64,000 nt of DNA from Lachnospiraceae bacterium (GTDB taxonomy: Bacteria > Bacillota > Clostridia > Lachnospirales > Lachnospiraceae), in contig JAFVCL010000008.1 in the NCBI GenBank assembly GCA_017479285.1, positions 1 to 64,000 on the forward strand. The letters run 5' to 3'. Made by a program: the position numbers and the translations under genes. The notes under the pieces were generated by a model, which saw only the letters and a list, made by a program, of their open reading frames with translations, was not told where the DNA came from and searched no databases. Below are positions 44,457 through 54,038 of this stretch, piece by piece (the stretch's first letter is position 1; every line of letters begins with the position of its first letter).

Positions 44457-45377
44457 ATGGAAGTCAGTTTTGTAATTCCGTGCTACCGCTCGGAACAGAC
44501 ACTTGAAGGAGTTGTCCGCGAGATAGAAGAAACAATGCTTAATATAGGCAGATATGAATATGAGATCTGTCTTGTGAATGACTGCTCGCCGGACAACACG
44601 GCAAATGTGATAAAAAGATTATGCGAGGAAAAAAGCTATATTCACGGACTGTCCTTCTCAAAGAATTTTGGACAGCACGCTGCGCTTATGGCAGGATTCC
44701 GCGCGGCGGAGGGAGATATCGTAGTATGTCTCGACGATGACGGACAGACTCCCGCCTGCGAGGTCGGAAAGCTTCTTGACAAGATAGAAGAGGGCTTCGA
44801 CGCAGTATATGCAAAGTACGACCATAAACAGCATTCGGGTTTTAGAAACTTCGGCAGCAGGGTAAACGACCTTATGACGAGAGTTATGCTGGGAAAACCC
44901 AAGGAACTCTATGTATCGAGCTATTTTGCGGTAAAAAGATTCATAGTAGATGACATGATACGATATGAATTCTCCTATCCTTATGTTATCGGGCTTGTGC
45001 TTCGCTCAACCAAGAATATAACCAATGTGAGCGTCAATCACAGAGAGCGCGAGGTCGGAAGAAGCGGATATACGCTAAGCAAGCTGCTCGGCCTCTGGTT
45101 TAACGGGTTTACGGCGTTTTCGATAAAGCCACTGCGCATCGCAACGGTGATCGGTATTATATCGGCTGCAGCAGGCTTTTTGTACGGGGTCTTTACGGTT
45201 ATAAAGAAATTTGTCATCCCGGATATACCGCTCGGTTTTTCCGCGCTTATGAGCGTGATGGTATTCTTTTTCGGACTTATCCTGCTGATGCTCGGGCTTA
45301 TCGGGGAGTATGTGGGACGCATATATATAAGCATGAACAACGCTCCACAGTATATCATAAAGGAAAGATGGAATTAG
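44457..45377 (+). CDS. GtrB/ArnC-like GT2 polyprenyl-phosphate glycosyltransferase
   Basis: 306 residues. GT-A domain with SFVIPCYRSEQTLEGVV, CLVNDCSPDNTANV, FSKNFGQHAALMAGFRAAEGD and the LDDDGQTP metal motif, then VNHREREVGRSGYTLSKLLGL and two C-terminal helices ending GLIGEYVGRIYI, which is a signature of the GtrB/ArnC group. The enzyme should put a sugar on undecaprenyl phosphate. No GtrA-type flippase is nearby, but the GT-C-like gene at 45423 is the natural partner. Begins directly after the stop of the upstream GT2. Confidence 0.9.
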   Translation: MEVSFVIPCYRSEQTLEGVVREIEETMLNIGRYEYEICLVNDCSPDNTANVIKRLCEEKSYIHGLSFSKNFGQHAALMAGFRAAEGDIVVCLDDDGQTPACEVGKLLDKIEEGFDAVYAKYDHKQHSGFRNFGSRVNDLMTRVMLGKPKELYVSSYFAVKRFIVDDMIRYEFSYPYVIGLVLRSTKNITNVSVNHREREVGRSGYTLSKLLGLWFNGFTAFSIKPLRIATVIGIISAAAGFLYGVFTVIKKFVIPDIPLGFSALMSVMVFFFGLILLMLGLIGEYVGRIYISMNNAPQYIIKERWN

Positions 45378-45422
45378 CATTCGCAATACAAACGGTCAGA
45401 ACGACGGAATACAAAGCAGAGT

Positions 45423-47069
45423 ATGAATAGTTTAAGGAAAAGTGACAAGAGCATATTTTTAAAGGCAGCGGTACTTGCATTGCTGCCTCTTTTAAACTGC
45501 ATTATATTTTCACTTGTCTCGGGACACGCATCCGGAAGAATCTCGCTCCTCGGCTCCACATGGAATGATGAACTTTTTTATTTTAAGCAGGTGGAGGGAA
45601 TAATAAAGGGCGGCTACCCCTTTGGATATTTTGGCTTTAACGAGAGCCATGCGCTTAAGCTTTCATTTGCTGCATGGAGTCCGGTGCTTGCAATTCCCTG
45701 GGTGTTTTTCGGCAAAATATTCGGATGGACCTATATATCCCCCTTTATCTATAATTGTATTTTCTACAGCGCGGCACTTGCGGGACTTGTTTTGCTTACA
45801 AAGCCCGATTGGAAAAAAGTATTGTATATTGCCATCGGCTATTCTCTTTTTGCCTTGAACGCAAGATATATATACAGCTGTATGCCGGAGGTTATAATCT
45901 GGAGCGCAATGCTGATCTTTTACGGAACCGCAGCCGGGATAAAGGCCGGACAGGGCATCGGAAATACCAAAGGCAAAAACAGCGGTAAAAACAACGGTAA
46001 AAACAACGGTAAAAACAATGGAAGATATGCCACGCTTTATATCATGAGCGTATTGCTTACGCTTATGAGACCTTATCTTATAGTTATGTTTCTCCTTCCG
46101 CTTTCCCTTGCTTTCCTTGAGAAGGGCAGAAAGAGAAAAGCAGGGCTTCTTGCGGCAGGATGCGGTGCGGGTCTTTTTGCAGTGGTTATATACGCCCTTA
46201 TAAGCAGATTTCTTACAGCGAAGTATTTTACATCCATCTATAATACCGCGTGGCTTCATGCATTTAAGAACGAGGGCTTTGCCGCGGGATTAAGGGAAAC
46301 GGGAAAGATAATTGCCTCTATCGGCGTTAAATCCCTTGATGTATTTTACCGTATAAAGCTTGCCTTTACGGCCCACCAGCCAGACGGAGCTTTTTATCTT
46401 CTCCAGATAATGATCATAATAATATTCACAGTCAGCGGATTGATTCTCTTCAAAAGGAGGAAAACCCGGGAAGCGCTTGTATGGACCCATTTCGCGCTGG
46501 CGGCTTTAGCGCTTTTGCTGGCGGTTATGCTCCTTTACAAGCCGGTAGAAGGAAGTAAGCATCTTCTTACTTTCATTGTACCGGGAATAATACTTTTACC
46601 TTTTATCGGAAAAAAGGAACATGTAAGAATCATTCCAATAGCGGTGGTTTGTATTATCCTCCTCTATGTCAAGCTTCCGGGATACGGGGACTTTGTTCTT
46701 CCTCACGGGGACAGTAAAACCGTGGAAAGCTTTGAATACTGGGAGGAATGCTTTGACAGGGAGTTGGTTCTGGATAAGGGAAAAAAGCCTTCGTATGACA
46801 ATACCGTTATATGGGTATATAACGACACTGTAAATGAAGACGGCGGAGAAACCGTTGTCACATCCGACTGGCAGATGCTCTACGCTGTTCCGGAAGGCTT
46901 CGGGATCAATTGCTGTATGGGTGATTATGTTTATGAAAACTCCGGCAGTATTAATTCGAAGTACATCTGTACGGTATCGGGGGGAAGGCTTGATGAGATC
47001 TTTGCGGGGTCTGAAAGCTGGGTCATGGCCGGACGGAACGGAGACCTTGTCCTGTATATAAAAAAATAG
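45423..47069 (+). CDS. GT-C-like polytopic membrane protein with in-frame tandem repeat
   Basis: 548 residues, about eleven helices; an acidic loop after the first helix (STWNDELFYFKQVEGIIKG) fits GT-C enzymes that take polyprenyl-linked sugars. A cytoplasmic loop near residue 184-199 contains GKNSGKNNGKNNGKNNG, coded by a 12-base tandem repeat. The C-terminal 150 residues form an outside domain (YWEECFDRELVLDKGKK, then VVTSDWQMLYAVPEGFG). Follows the GtrB-like gene by 45 bases and precedes dnaE by 9. Function inferred from topology. Confidence 0.72.
   Translation: MNSLRKSDKSIFLKAAVLALLPLLNCIIFSLVSGHASGRISLLGSTWNDELFYFKQVEGIIKGGYPFGYFGFNESHALKLSFAAWSPVLAIPWVFFGKIFGWTYISPFIYNCIFYSAALAGLVLLTKPDWKKVLYIAIGYSLFALNARYIYSCMPEVIIWSAMLIFYGTAAGIKAGQGIGNTKGKNSGKNNGKNNGKNNGRYATLYIMSVLLTLMRPYLIVMFLLPLSLAFLEKGRKRKAGLLAAGCGAGLFAVVIYALISRFLTAKYFTSIYNTAWLHAFKNEGFAAGLRETGKIIASIGVKSLDVFYRIKLAFTAHQPDGAFYLLQIMIIIIFTVSGLILFKRRKTREALVWTHFALAALALLLAVMLLYKPVEGSKHLLTFIVPGIILLPFIGKKEHVRIIPIAVVCIILLYVKLPGYGDFVLPHGDSKTVESFEYWEECFDRELVLDKGKKPSYDNTVIWVYNDTVNEDGGETVVTSDWQMLYAVPEGFGINCCMGDYVYENSGSINSKYICTVSGGRLDEIFAGSESWVMAGRNGDLVLYIKK
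45972..46019 (+). repeat. 12-base tandem repeat, four copies, inside a membrane-protein gene
   Basis: Four units of the form GGTAAAAACAAC, with the first and last differing by one or two bases, encode (GKNN)n in a cytoplasmic loop. The unit is a multiple of three, so copy changes would alter loop length without breaking the frame. Confidence 0.85.
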
Positions 47070-47078
47070 GGAATATAT

Positions 47079-50000
47079 ATGTCATTTGTACATCTTCATA
47101 CCCATACGGAGTTTTCTCTGCTTGATGGGTCCAACAAGATAAAAGAATATGTAGCAAGGGTTAAGGAACTCGGGATGACTGCCGCGGCGATAACCGATCA
47201 CGGTGTTATGTATGGGGTGATCGATTTTTACCGCGCCTGCCGGGATGCAGGGATAAATCCCGTTCTCGGCTGTGAGGTCTATGTTGCGCCCGGATCCCGC
47301 TTTGACAAGGAACCGGTACATAGTGATGACAGATATCATCACCTTATTTTGCTTGCGGAGAACAATACCGGATATGCAAACCTCTGCAAGATAGTAAGCC
47401 GGGGATTTACCGAAGGGTATTATTACAAGCCGAGGGTCGACAAAGAGGTATTAAGGCAGTTCCACGAGGGGATAATATGTCTTTCAGCCTGCCTTGCGGG
47501 TGAAATCCCGAGAGCAATAACCTCGGGGAGACCCGACCTCGCCAGAAGGGCAGCGCAGGAATTTTTGGACATTTTCGGAGAGGGAAACTTTTTCCTTGAG
47601 ATGCAGGATCACGGGATAAGCGCCCAGCAGACTGTAAATATGGAGCTTATGACCATGAGCAGGGAGATGAACATACCGCTTGTGGTAACGAACGATTGCC
47701 ATTATACCTATGCCCAGGATGCGGATGCGCACGATATACTGCTCTGCCTCCAGACCGGAAAGAAGCTCGCCGACCAGGACCGCATGCGCTATGAGGGGGG
47801 ACAGTACTATGTCAAGTCCGAGGATGAGATGAAGCTGCTTTTCCCCTATGCCTCGGATGCGGTCGAAAGGACCCAGGAGATAGCTGACAGATGTCATGTC
47901 GAGATAGAATTCGGTGTCACAAAGCTGCCGCAATTTGATGTACCCGATGGTTATGATGCCTGGACATATCTCAACTATCTTTGCACAAAGGGACTTCATG
48001 AAAGATACGGCGAGGATGAGTCGGCTCTCGCGGGAGATACCGGACTTACCCTAAGAGAAAGGCTCGATTACGAGCTTGGCGTAATAAAAAGGATGGGGTA
48101 TGTGGAATACTTCCTCATCGTCTGGGATTTTATAAATTATGCAAAGGAGAATGATATTCCCGTGGGCCCGGGAAGGGGATCCGCCGCCGGGTCCATAGTT
48201 TCCTATGCGCTTAAGATAACGAATATAGACCCGATAAAATACAGTCTCCTCTTTGAGAGATTCTTAAATCCCGAGCGAGTTTCGATGCCTGATATAGATG
48301 TGGATTTTTGTTACAACCGACGTCAGGAGGTCATCGACTATGTAACGGAAAAATACGGTAAGGAGAAGGTTGTCCAGATCGTTACCTTCGGTACGCTTGC
48401 CGCGAAGGGAGTTGTGAGGGATGTTTCAAGGGTAATGGATCTTCCTTATTCCTTCGGAGACCGCATAGCGAAGCTTATCCCGAATGAACTCAATATAACC
48501 CTCGACAAGGCTCTTGATATGAACCCCGAGCTTAAGGAGCTGTACGAGACGGATGAGCAGGTCAGGACGGTATACGATATGAGCCGTCGCCTTGAAGGGC
48601 TGCCGCGGCATACATCAATGCACGCTGCGGGTGTTGTGATATGTCAGAAGGCTGCGGATGAATTCGTACCGCTCTCAAGAGGCTCCGACGGAAGCATCGT
48701 AACCCAGTTCACGATGACGACACTTGAGGAGCTTGGACTTCTTAAGATGGATTTCCTCGGACTCAGAACCCTGACGGTCCTCCACGACGCGGTCAGATTC
48801 GTAAAAGAGACCGAAGGGAAGGATATTGACCTCGACGGGCTTGAGCTTGAGGATCCAAAGGTTTTTGAGGCGCTGTCCAGCGGACACACGGAAGGAATCT
48901 TCCAGCTTGAGTCCGCGGGGATGAAGAGCTTTATGAAGGAGCTCCGTCCGAGGAGTATAGAGGATGTCATCGCGGGTATCTCGCTCTATCGCCCGGGTCC
49001 GATGGATTTTATTCCGAAGTATATTGCGGGAAAAAACAACGAAGATCGGGTAACCTACGAGACCGAAAAGCTTCGCCCAATCCTTAAGCCGACCTACGGG
49101 TGCATCGTCTATCAGGAGCAGGTCATGCAGATCGTCCAGGATCTTGCGGGATACACATTGGGACACGCTGATCTGGTCCGCCGTGCCATGAGTAAGAAAA
49201 AGCAGCATGTCATGGAGGTCGAGAGGGAAAATTTTGTAAAGGGTGCTTCCGAAAACGGGATAGCTCCGGAAGTCTCAAACCATATCTATGATGAGATGAT
49301 GGACTTTGCAAAGTACGCATTTAATAAATCCCATGCCGCCTGCTACGCGGTTGTTGCCTACCAGACAGCGTATTTAAAGCTGTATTACCCCGAGGAGTTT
49401 ATGGCGGCGCTTATGACCTCGGTCATAGATAACTCCAAAAAGGTATCTGAGTATATTCTCGTATGCCGCCGGATGGGTATCGAGCTTCTTCCTCCGGATA
49501 TAAACTACGGTCAGAGCGGTTTCTCGGTTGTGAGGGTAAAGAACGGGGACGGTACGGAGAAAAAAGCGATAAGATATGCCCTTACAGCTCTTAAATCCGT
49601 GGGACAGCCTGTAATCGAAAGACTTGTGGCGGAGAGAAGGGAAAGAGGAAAATTCAGAGACTTAAAGGATTTCCTCGAGAGAGTATCGGGAGTAGATATA
49701 AACAAGAGGGCTATCGAGGCCTTTATAAAGGCTGGGGCGATAGACTCACTCGGGGGCTACAGAAGCCAGTATATGATGGTCTATGAAAGCATCCTCGACG
49801 GACTTGCCAGGACAAAAAAGAACCAGTTAGCCGGACAGATTTCGCTCTTTGATGTTGTAAGCGATGAGGATAAGGAATTCTTTGAGGTAAAGCTTCCGGA
49901 TATCCCGGAGTATGAACCGGAGATAAAGCTTGCGATGGAAAAGGAGGTTCTCGGAATATACTTAAGCGGGCATCCTCTTGAAAAATATATAGAAATTATG

Positions 50001-50600
50001 GATAAATATACCACCGCAAGGAGTTCGGATTTTGCTCTGGACGACGAAACGGGCGAGGTGGCGGTAAGGGATCAGTCCCTTGTTACCATCGGCGGTATGG
50101 TTACCGGAAAGGTTGTAAAGTACACCAAGAACAACGAGCCGATGTGCTTTGTGACAGTAGAGGATCTTGTGGGGAGTGTGGAGGTTATCGTATTCCCCAG
50201 AAGTTATATGAAATATAATCCGATACTTTCCGAGGATGCGAAGGTATTCGTAAAAGGACGGGCAAGCGTTGAGGAAGAGAAAAACGCCAAGCTTATCTGT
50301 GATGAGATAGTAACCTTCGACGAGGCAAAAGCAGATAAGGGCGCTTCGGGAAGTAAGGTCACGATCCCGAAAAAAGGACTTTTTTTGCAGTTTGCCACCC
50401 CGGACGAGTACCGCGAAAAGGAACAGAAGCTGTTTGAACTGATCGCGGATTCCGACGGAAACGACGATGTGATAATCTATATAAAAAATCCGAAGGGAAT
50501 AAAAGTACTTCCCCCAAACAGAAGAGTATCGGCTGACGAAGCTCTGAGGGAAAAGCTTGCAGCACAGTTCGGCGAGGAGAATGTGGTGATCCGGGAGTGA
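47079..50600 (+). CDS. dnaE: DNA polymerase III alpha subunit, DnaE type
   Basis: 1173 residues. Replicative polymerase subunit of the DnaE1/DnaE3-like class. The N-terminal PHP domain keeps its metal ligands (HLHTHTEFSLLDG, AITDHGVMYG, NDCHY), so proofreading or phosphatase activity is possible. The palm has PDIDVDF with D405 and D407 and the third acid near D558 (LKMDFLGL). The active-site block GPGRGSAAGSIVSYAL, the helix-hairpin-helix region (RVSGVDINKRAIEAFIKAGA), and the C-terminal OB domain (LVTIGGMVTGKVVKYTKNNEP) are in order. Nine bases follow the preceding gene; pseC comes 48 bases later. It normally sits beside HPr and pfkA in Clostridia. Confidence 0.96.
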   Translation: MSFVHLHTHTEFSLLDGSNKIKEYVARVKELGMTAAAITDHGVMYGVIDFYRACRDAGINPVLGCEVYVAPGSRFDKEPVHSDDRYHHLILLAENNTGYANLCKIVSRGFTEGYYYKPRVDKEVLRQFHEGIICLSACLAGEIPRAITSGRPDLARRAAQEFLDIFGEGNFFLEMQDHGISAQQTVNMELMTMSREMNIPLVVTNDCHYTYAQDADAHDILLCLQTGKKLADQDRMRYEGGQYYVKSEDEMKLLFPYASDAVERTQEIADRCHVEIEFGVTKLPQFDVPDGYDAWTYLNYLCTKGLHERYGEDESALAGDTGLTLRERLDYELGVIKRMGYVEYFLIVWDFINYAKENDIPVGPGRGSAAGSIVSYALKITNIDPIKYSLLFERFLNPERVSMPDIDVDFCYNRRQEVIDYVTEKYGKEKVVQIVTFGTLAAKGVVRDVSRVMDLPYSFGDRIAKLIPNELNITLDKALDMNPELKELYETDEQVRTVYDMSRRLEGLPRHTSMHAAGVVICQKAADEFVPLSRGSDGSIVTQFTMTTLEELGLLKMDFLGLRTLTVLHDAVRFVKETEGKDIDLDGLELEDPKVFEALSSGHTEGIFQLESAGMKSFMKELRPRSIEDVIAGISLYRPGPMDFIPKYIAGKNNEDRVTYETEKLRPILKPTYGCIVYQEQVMQIVQDLAGYTLGHADLVRRAMSKKKQHVMEVERENFVKGASENGIAPEVSNHIYDEMMDFAKYAFNKSHAACYAVVAYQTAYLKLYYPEEFMAALMTSVIDNSKKVSEYILVCRRMGIELLPPDINYGQSGFSVVRVKNGDGTEKKAIRYALTALKSVGQPVIERLVAERRERGKFRDLKDFLERVSGVDINKRAIEAFIKAGAIDSLGGYRSQYMMVYESILDGLARTKKNQLAGQISLFDVVSDEDKEFFEVKLPDIPEYEPEIKLAMEKEVLGIYLSGHPLEKYIEIMDKYTTARSSDFALDDETGEVAVRDQSLVTIGGMVTGKVVKYTKNNEPMCFVTVEDLVGSVEVIVFPRSYMKYNPILSEDAKVFVKGRASVEEEKNAKLICDEIVTFDEAKADKGASGSKVTIPKKGLFLQFATPDEYREKEQKLFELIADSDGNDDVIIYIKNPKGIKVLPPNRRVSADEALREKLAAQFGEENVVIRE

Positions 50601-50648
50601 TCGGCATGGATGTTATAAGTAAAACGGAAACGGCAGGAGAAAACACAG

Positions 50649-51845
50649 ATGGAAAAGCTTGCAATAAACGGCGGTGAGCCTGTAAGAAGGGAAAAGATTT
50701 TTTACGGAAGACAGTGGATAACGGAGGAGGATATAGAGGCGGTAGCCGATGTTTTAAAAGGTCCCCTTATTACCTGTGGTCCGAAGGTATCCGAAGCGGA
50801 GAGGCTTCTGGAAAAATATACGGGAGCAAGGCACGCTGTCGTTGTGTCCAACGGGACGGCGGCTCTGCACTGTGCCTGTCTTGCGGCGGGCATAGGCCCC
50901 GGGGATGAGGTGATCACAACGCCCATAACCTTTGCCGCCAGCGCGAACTGCGCTCTTTACTGCGGGGCAAGACCTGTCTTTGCGGATATAGATCCCGGAA
51001 CCTACAATATCGACCCTAAAAGTATTGAGGCGCATATTACCGATAAGACCAGGGCTGTGGTCGCTGTTGATTTTACCGGACAGGCGGTAAGACTTGATGA
51101 GATAAAAGAGGTCTGTGACAGGCACGGGCTCATCCTTATAGAGGATGCTGCCCATTCCATCGGAACCTCGTACAAAGGCAGGATGGTAGGCTCCATCGCG
51201 GACATCACCACCTTCAGCTTCCACCCCGTAAAGACCGTCACTGCGGGAGAAGGCGGCGCTGTCCTTACGAATGACGATGAACTGTACAGGAAGATCGTGC
51301 TTGCCCATGCCCACGGGATAACCCATGATGAGGCCGAGATGGAGGAGGCTCCCCATGAGGGACCCTGGTATTACGAGGAAATAACCATCGGTTACAACTA
51401 CCGCATGACTGATTTTCAGGCGGCGCTTCTTATAAGCCAGATGAGCCGTATCGGGGAGTATAAGGCAAGAAGAAAAGCAATCGTAAAAAAATACGATGAA
51501 GCTTTTAAGGATGTTCCGGGGATCATCGTACAAAAGGAGATACCTGAGTCGGACACCTGCAGACACCTTTATATAATAAGACTTGACCTTGACAGGCTTA
51601 CCTGCACGAGAAGGGAATTCTTTGACGCTATGAGCGCGGAAAATGTACAGTGCCAGATACACTATGTTCCGGTTTATTATTTCCCGTATTACAAGCGCCT
51701 CGGATACAGCAGGGGACTTTGTCCCGTGGCGGAGGAGGTCTACCGGGGGATCATGAGTATTCCTCTTTATCCGAGGCTTACCGATGAGGAAGTGGAGGAT
51801 ACCATAAGGGCGGTAAAGAAGATTGCAGCGGCTTACGCAAGATAA
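50649..51845 (+). CDS. pseC: PseC, UDP-4-amino-4,6-dideoxy-beta-L-AltNAc transaminase
   Basis: 398 residues, PLP aminotransferase of the DegT/DnrJ/EryC1 family. It aminates the 4-keto product of PseB at C4 with glutamate as donor. Family markers: KLAINGGEPVRREKIFYGRQWI, SNGTAALHCACLAAGIGPGD, ITTPITFAASANC, IEDAAHSIG, and the PLP lysine K195 in FHPVKTVTAGEGG, then GYNYRMTDFQAAL and the C-terminal CQIHYVPVYYFPYY. Those features match PseC better than generic DegT enzymes. pseB lies 15 kb away, before dnaE. Its start at 50649 has CGGCAGGAG about 14 bases upstream. Confidence 0.88.
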   Translation: MEKLAINGGEPVRREKIFYGRQWITEEDIEAVADVLKGPLITCGPKVSEAERLLEKYTGARHAVVVSNGTAALHCACLAAGIGPGDEVITTPITFAASANCALYCGARPVFADIDPGTYNIDPKSIEAHITDKTRAVVAVDFTGQAVRLDEIKEVCDRHGLILIEDAAHSIGTSYKGRMVGSIADITTFSFHPVKTVTAGEGGAVLTNDDELYRKIVLAHAHGITHDEAEMEEAPHEGPWYYEEITIGYNYRMTDFQAALLISQMSRIGEYKARRKAIVKKYDEAFKDVPGIIVQKEIPESDTCRHLYIIRLDLDRLTCTRREFFDAMSAENVQCQIHYVPVYYFPYYKRLGYSRGLCPVAEEVYRGIMSIPLYPRLTDEEVEDTIRAVKKIAAAYAR

Positions 51846-51923
51846 CGGTAAGGCAGATTTTTCAGATGCAATAAGCGGTATGTCGCGAGGAACAGGCTGT
51901 ATAGAATAAGAACGCGACAGGAT

Positions 51924-53066
51924 ATGAAAATGCAGAGACAAAAGTATGACAGACTCATAATAGGAGCAGGGATATACGGACTCTACAGCGCAATATACTG
52001 TGCAAAAAAGGGTTACAGTGTATGTGTGCTTGAAAAAGAGCCGGAGGCCTTTACGAGGGCAACCTTCGTTAACCAGGCAAGAGTCCACATGGGTTATCAT
52101 TACCCGAGGAGCCTTGCGACGGCAATGAAGTCGGCGGGATATTTTCGGCGCTTTTGTGAAGACTATGAGTACTGTATAAAAAAAGATTTCAATCAGATAT
52201 ATGCGACAAGCACTAACTTCAGCTGGACGGATGCAAAACAGTTTAAAAGCTTTTGCGAGGCGGCAGGTATAAGGTGTGAGGAGATATCCGCATCCAGATT
52301 CTTTAAGGAGGGTATGTGCGACGGGGCTTTTCTTACGGAGGAATACACCTATGATGCAAAGCTCTTAAGAGACGGGATGCTCCTGGAAACCGGAAAATAC
52401 GGAAATATAGTCCTGAAATATAATTCCGCCGTCACAGCAATACACAGAGAAAACGACAGCTACATCGTAACGGATAGCTCGGGATGTGAGTATGAAACGG
52501 TTTTTTTGCTCAATGCGACTTATGCATCCGTAAACGAGATCATTTCAAAGGTAAATCCGGAAGAATGCTTTGGAATAAAATACGAGCTGTGCGAGATAAT
52601 ATTGTGTGACGTGTCGGATGAGCTTAAAGCCACGGGACTTACTGTAATGGACGGCCCATTCTTTTCACTTATGCCCTTTGGTCTTACCGGAGATCACAGC
52701 CTTACTTCAGTCACCTTTACGCCTCACGATGTCTCGTATGACAGAGAGCCCGGTTTTGACTGCCGGAATAAAGCCGGGGAATACTGCAGAAAAGGTGAAC
52801 TGGGAAACTGCGATTTCTGCTCGTTTAAGCCTGTATCCGCGTGGGAGTACATGTCGAGACTGGCCAGGAAGTATATTAAGGATGAGTATGGCTTTACATA
52901 CAAAAAATCCCTCTTTTCAATGAAGCCGATCCTTAAGTCCTCCGAGGTGGACGACTCGAGACCGACAGCCATAAAGGTTCACAGCGGGGACGGAGAACCG
53001 AACTTTATAAGTGTCCTTTCCGGCAAGATAAATACGGTTTATGATCTTGACGAGTACCTCGGGTGA
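51924..53066 (+). CDS. FAD-dependent oxidoreductase (DAO-like) of glycan locus
   Basis: 380 residues. N-terminal Rossmann motif LIIGAGIYGLYSA with the acidic residue of CVLEKEPEAF binding FAD, then NQARVHMGYHYPRS, a conserved segment of DAO-fold enzymes seen in polysaccharide loci. A Cys-rich patch lies at C280, C288, C296 and C299 (C-x7-C-x7-C-x2-C), which could bind a metal or form disulfides. FAD oxidation of an amino or sugar substrate is plausible; the substrate is unknown. Its neighbours are PseC and two GT2 genes, suggesting it acts on a nucleotide sugar. Start ATG 51924 with ACAGGAT upstream. Confidence 0.75.
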   Translation: MKMQRQKYDRLIIGAGIYGLYSAIYCAKKGYSVCVLEKEPEAFTRATFVNQARVHMGYHYPRSLATAMKSAGYFRRFCEDYEYCIKKDFNQIYATSTNFSWTDAKQFKSFCEAAGIRCEEISASRFFKEGMCDGAFLTEEYTYDAKLLRDGMLLETGKYGNIVLKYNSAVTAIHRENDSYIVTDSSGCEYETVFLLNATYASVNEIISKVNPEECFGIKYELCEIILCDVSDELKATGLTVMDGPFFSLMPFGLTGDHSLTSVTFTPHDVSYDREPGFDCRNKAGEYCRKGELGNCDFCSFKPVSAWEYMSRLARKYIKDEYGFTYKKSLFSMKPILKSSEVDDSRPTAIKVHSGDGEPNFISVLSGKINTVYDLDEYLG

Positions 53067-53099
53067 GGAAAATGTAACCGAAAAATAAAAGGTGTCAGC

Positions 53100-54038
53100 A
53101 TGGAGAAAAAATTTGTTTCAGTAGTTGTATATCTTTACAATGACGAAAAAAATATTGAAGAATTTATAAGCACTGTTCTTCCTGAGGTTCAAAACAGCTT
53201 TGAGCATTATGAGGCGATTTTTGTAGATGATAAGAGCGATGATAAAACGATCGAAAGGTTAAAGGAAGGTGTTTCTAATGGGAGATACACGGGAATGATC
53301 TCCATTGTAAAGATGGAGAATTACCAGGGGCTGGAGGCATCTATGAACGCAGGGCGGGATATAGCCATCGGAGATTTTGTCTATGAATTCGATACCTGTA
53401 TAGTTAATTACGATGCCGGAATGATAACCGAAAGCTTTGAACTGCTCTCAAAGGGAAACGATATCGTAACCGTCTCCGATTCAAAGGGCGGAAGGCTCTC
53501 ATCGAGGATGTTTTACGGGATCTTTAACACATACAGCAAAAGCCACGGGAATATCTGCACGGAGACCTTCAGGATCGTGTCGCGCCGTGCCATAAACAGG
53601 ATAAAATCCATGGGAGACTATATCCCTTACAGAAAAGCGGTCTATGCAGCCTGTGGGCTTAACACAAAGAGGCTGTATTATACAGCGACAGGCGGAAAGA
53701 AGATAAAGAAGGAAAAACAGACCTATGAGAGGATGACACTGGCGATGGATTCATTCATCTACTTTACCAATTTCCTCGAGAGGGTATCGACGATCCTAAG
53801 CCTGTTTTTTCTTGTTTCAACAGTGGGGCTGCTTATTTATGCACTTGTGGATTATATAAAAAACAAATCTGCTATCGAGGGCTGGACTTCGCTGATCTGC
53901 TTTATCTCATTCGGGTTTTTCGGCATTTTCCTGCTTCTTACGATATTGCTGAAATATATGTCAACGATGATAAATCTGATATTTAAAAAACAGAATTATC
54001 TCGTCTCATCAATTGAGAAGGTTGGTCACGAAAAATAA
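53100..54038 (+). CDS. GT2 family glycosyltransferase with C-terminal membrane helices
   Basis: 312 residues. GT-A domain at the N-terminus: VSVVVYLYNDEKNIEEFI, IFVDDKSDDKTIERL, ENYQGLEASMNAGRDIA and the FEFD-like metal motif (VYEFDTC, about 96-102), a variant of DxD in which the first acid is Glu. Two to three hydrophobic helices follow (LSLFFLVSTVGLLIYALV and SLICFISFGFFGIFLLLTILL), as in DPM-like transferases. It ends in the first base of the next gene's ATG. Probable sugar transfer to polyprenyl phosphate; the altered metal motif adds doubt about activity. Confidence 0.78.
   Translation: MEKKFVSVVVYLYNDEKNIEEFISTVLPEVQNSFEHYEAIFVDDKSDDKTIERLKEGVSNGRYTGMISIVKMENYQGLEASMNAGRDIAIGDFVYEFDTCIVNYDAGMITESFELLSKGNDIVTVSDSKGGRLSSRMFYGIFNTYSKSHGNICTETFRIVSRRAINRIKSMGDYIPYRKAVYAACGLNTKRLYYTATGGKKIKKEKQTYERMTLAMDSFIYFTNFLERVSTILSLFFLVSTVGLLIYALVDYIKNKSAIEGWTSLICFISFGFFGIFLLLTILLKYMSTMINLIFKKQNYLVSSIEKVGHEK

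Noticed and set aside
45972..46019. Short repeats considered as a CRISPR array
   Set aside because: Units are contiguous, with no spacers, and lie in a coding frame.
50754..52100. 448-codon minus-strand open frame opposite pseC
   Set aside because: Large but antisense to a firmly recognised PseC gene; a side effect of codon use on the other strand.
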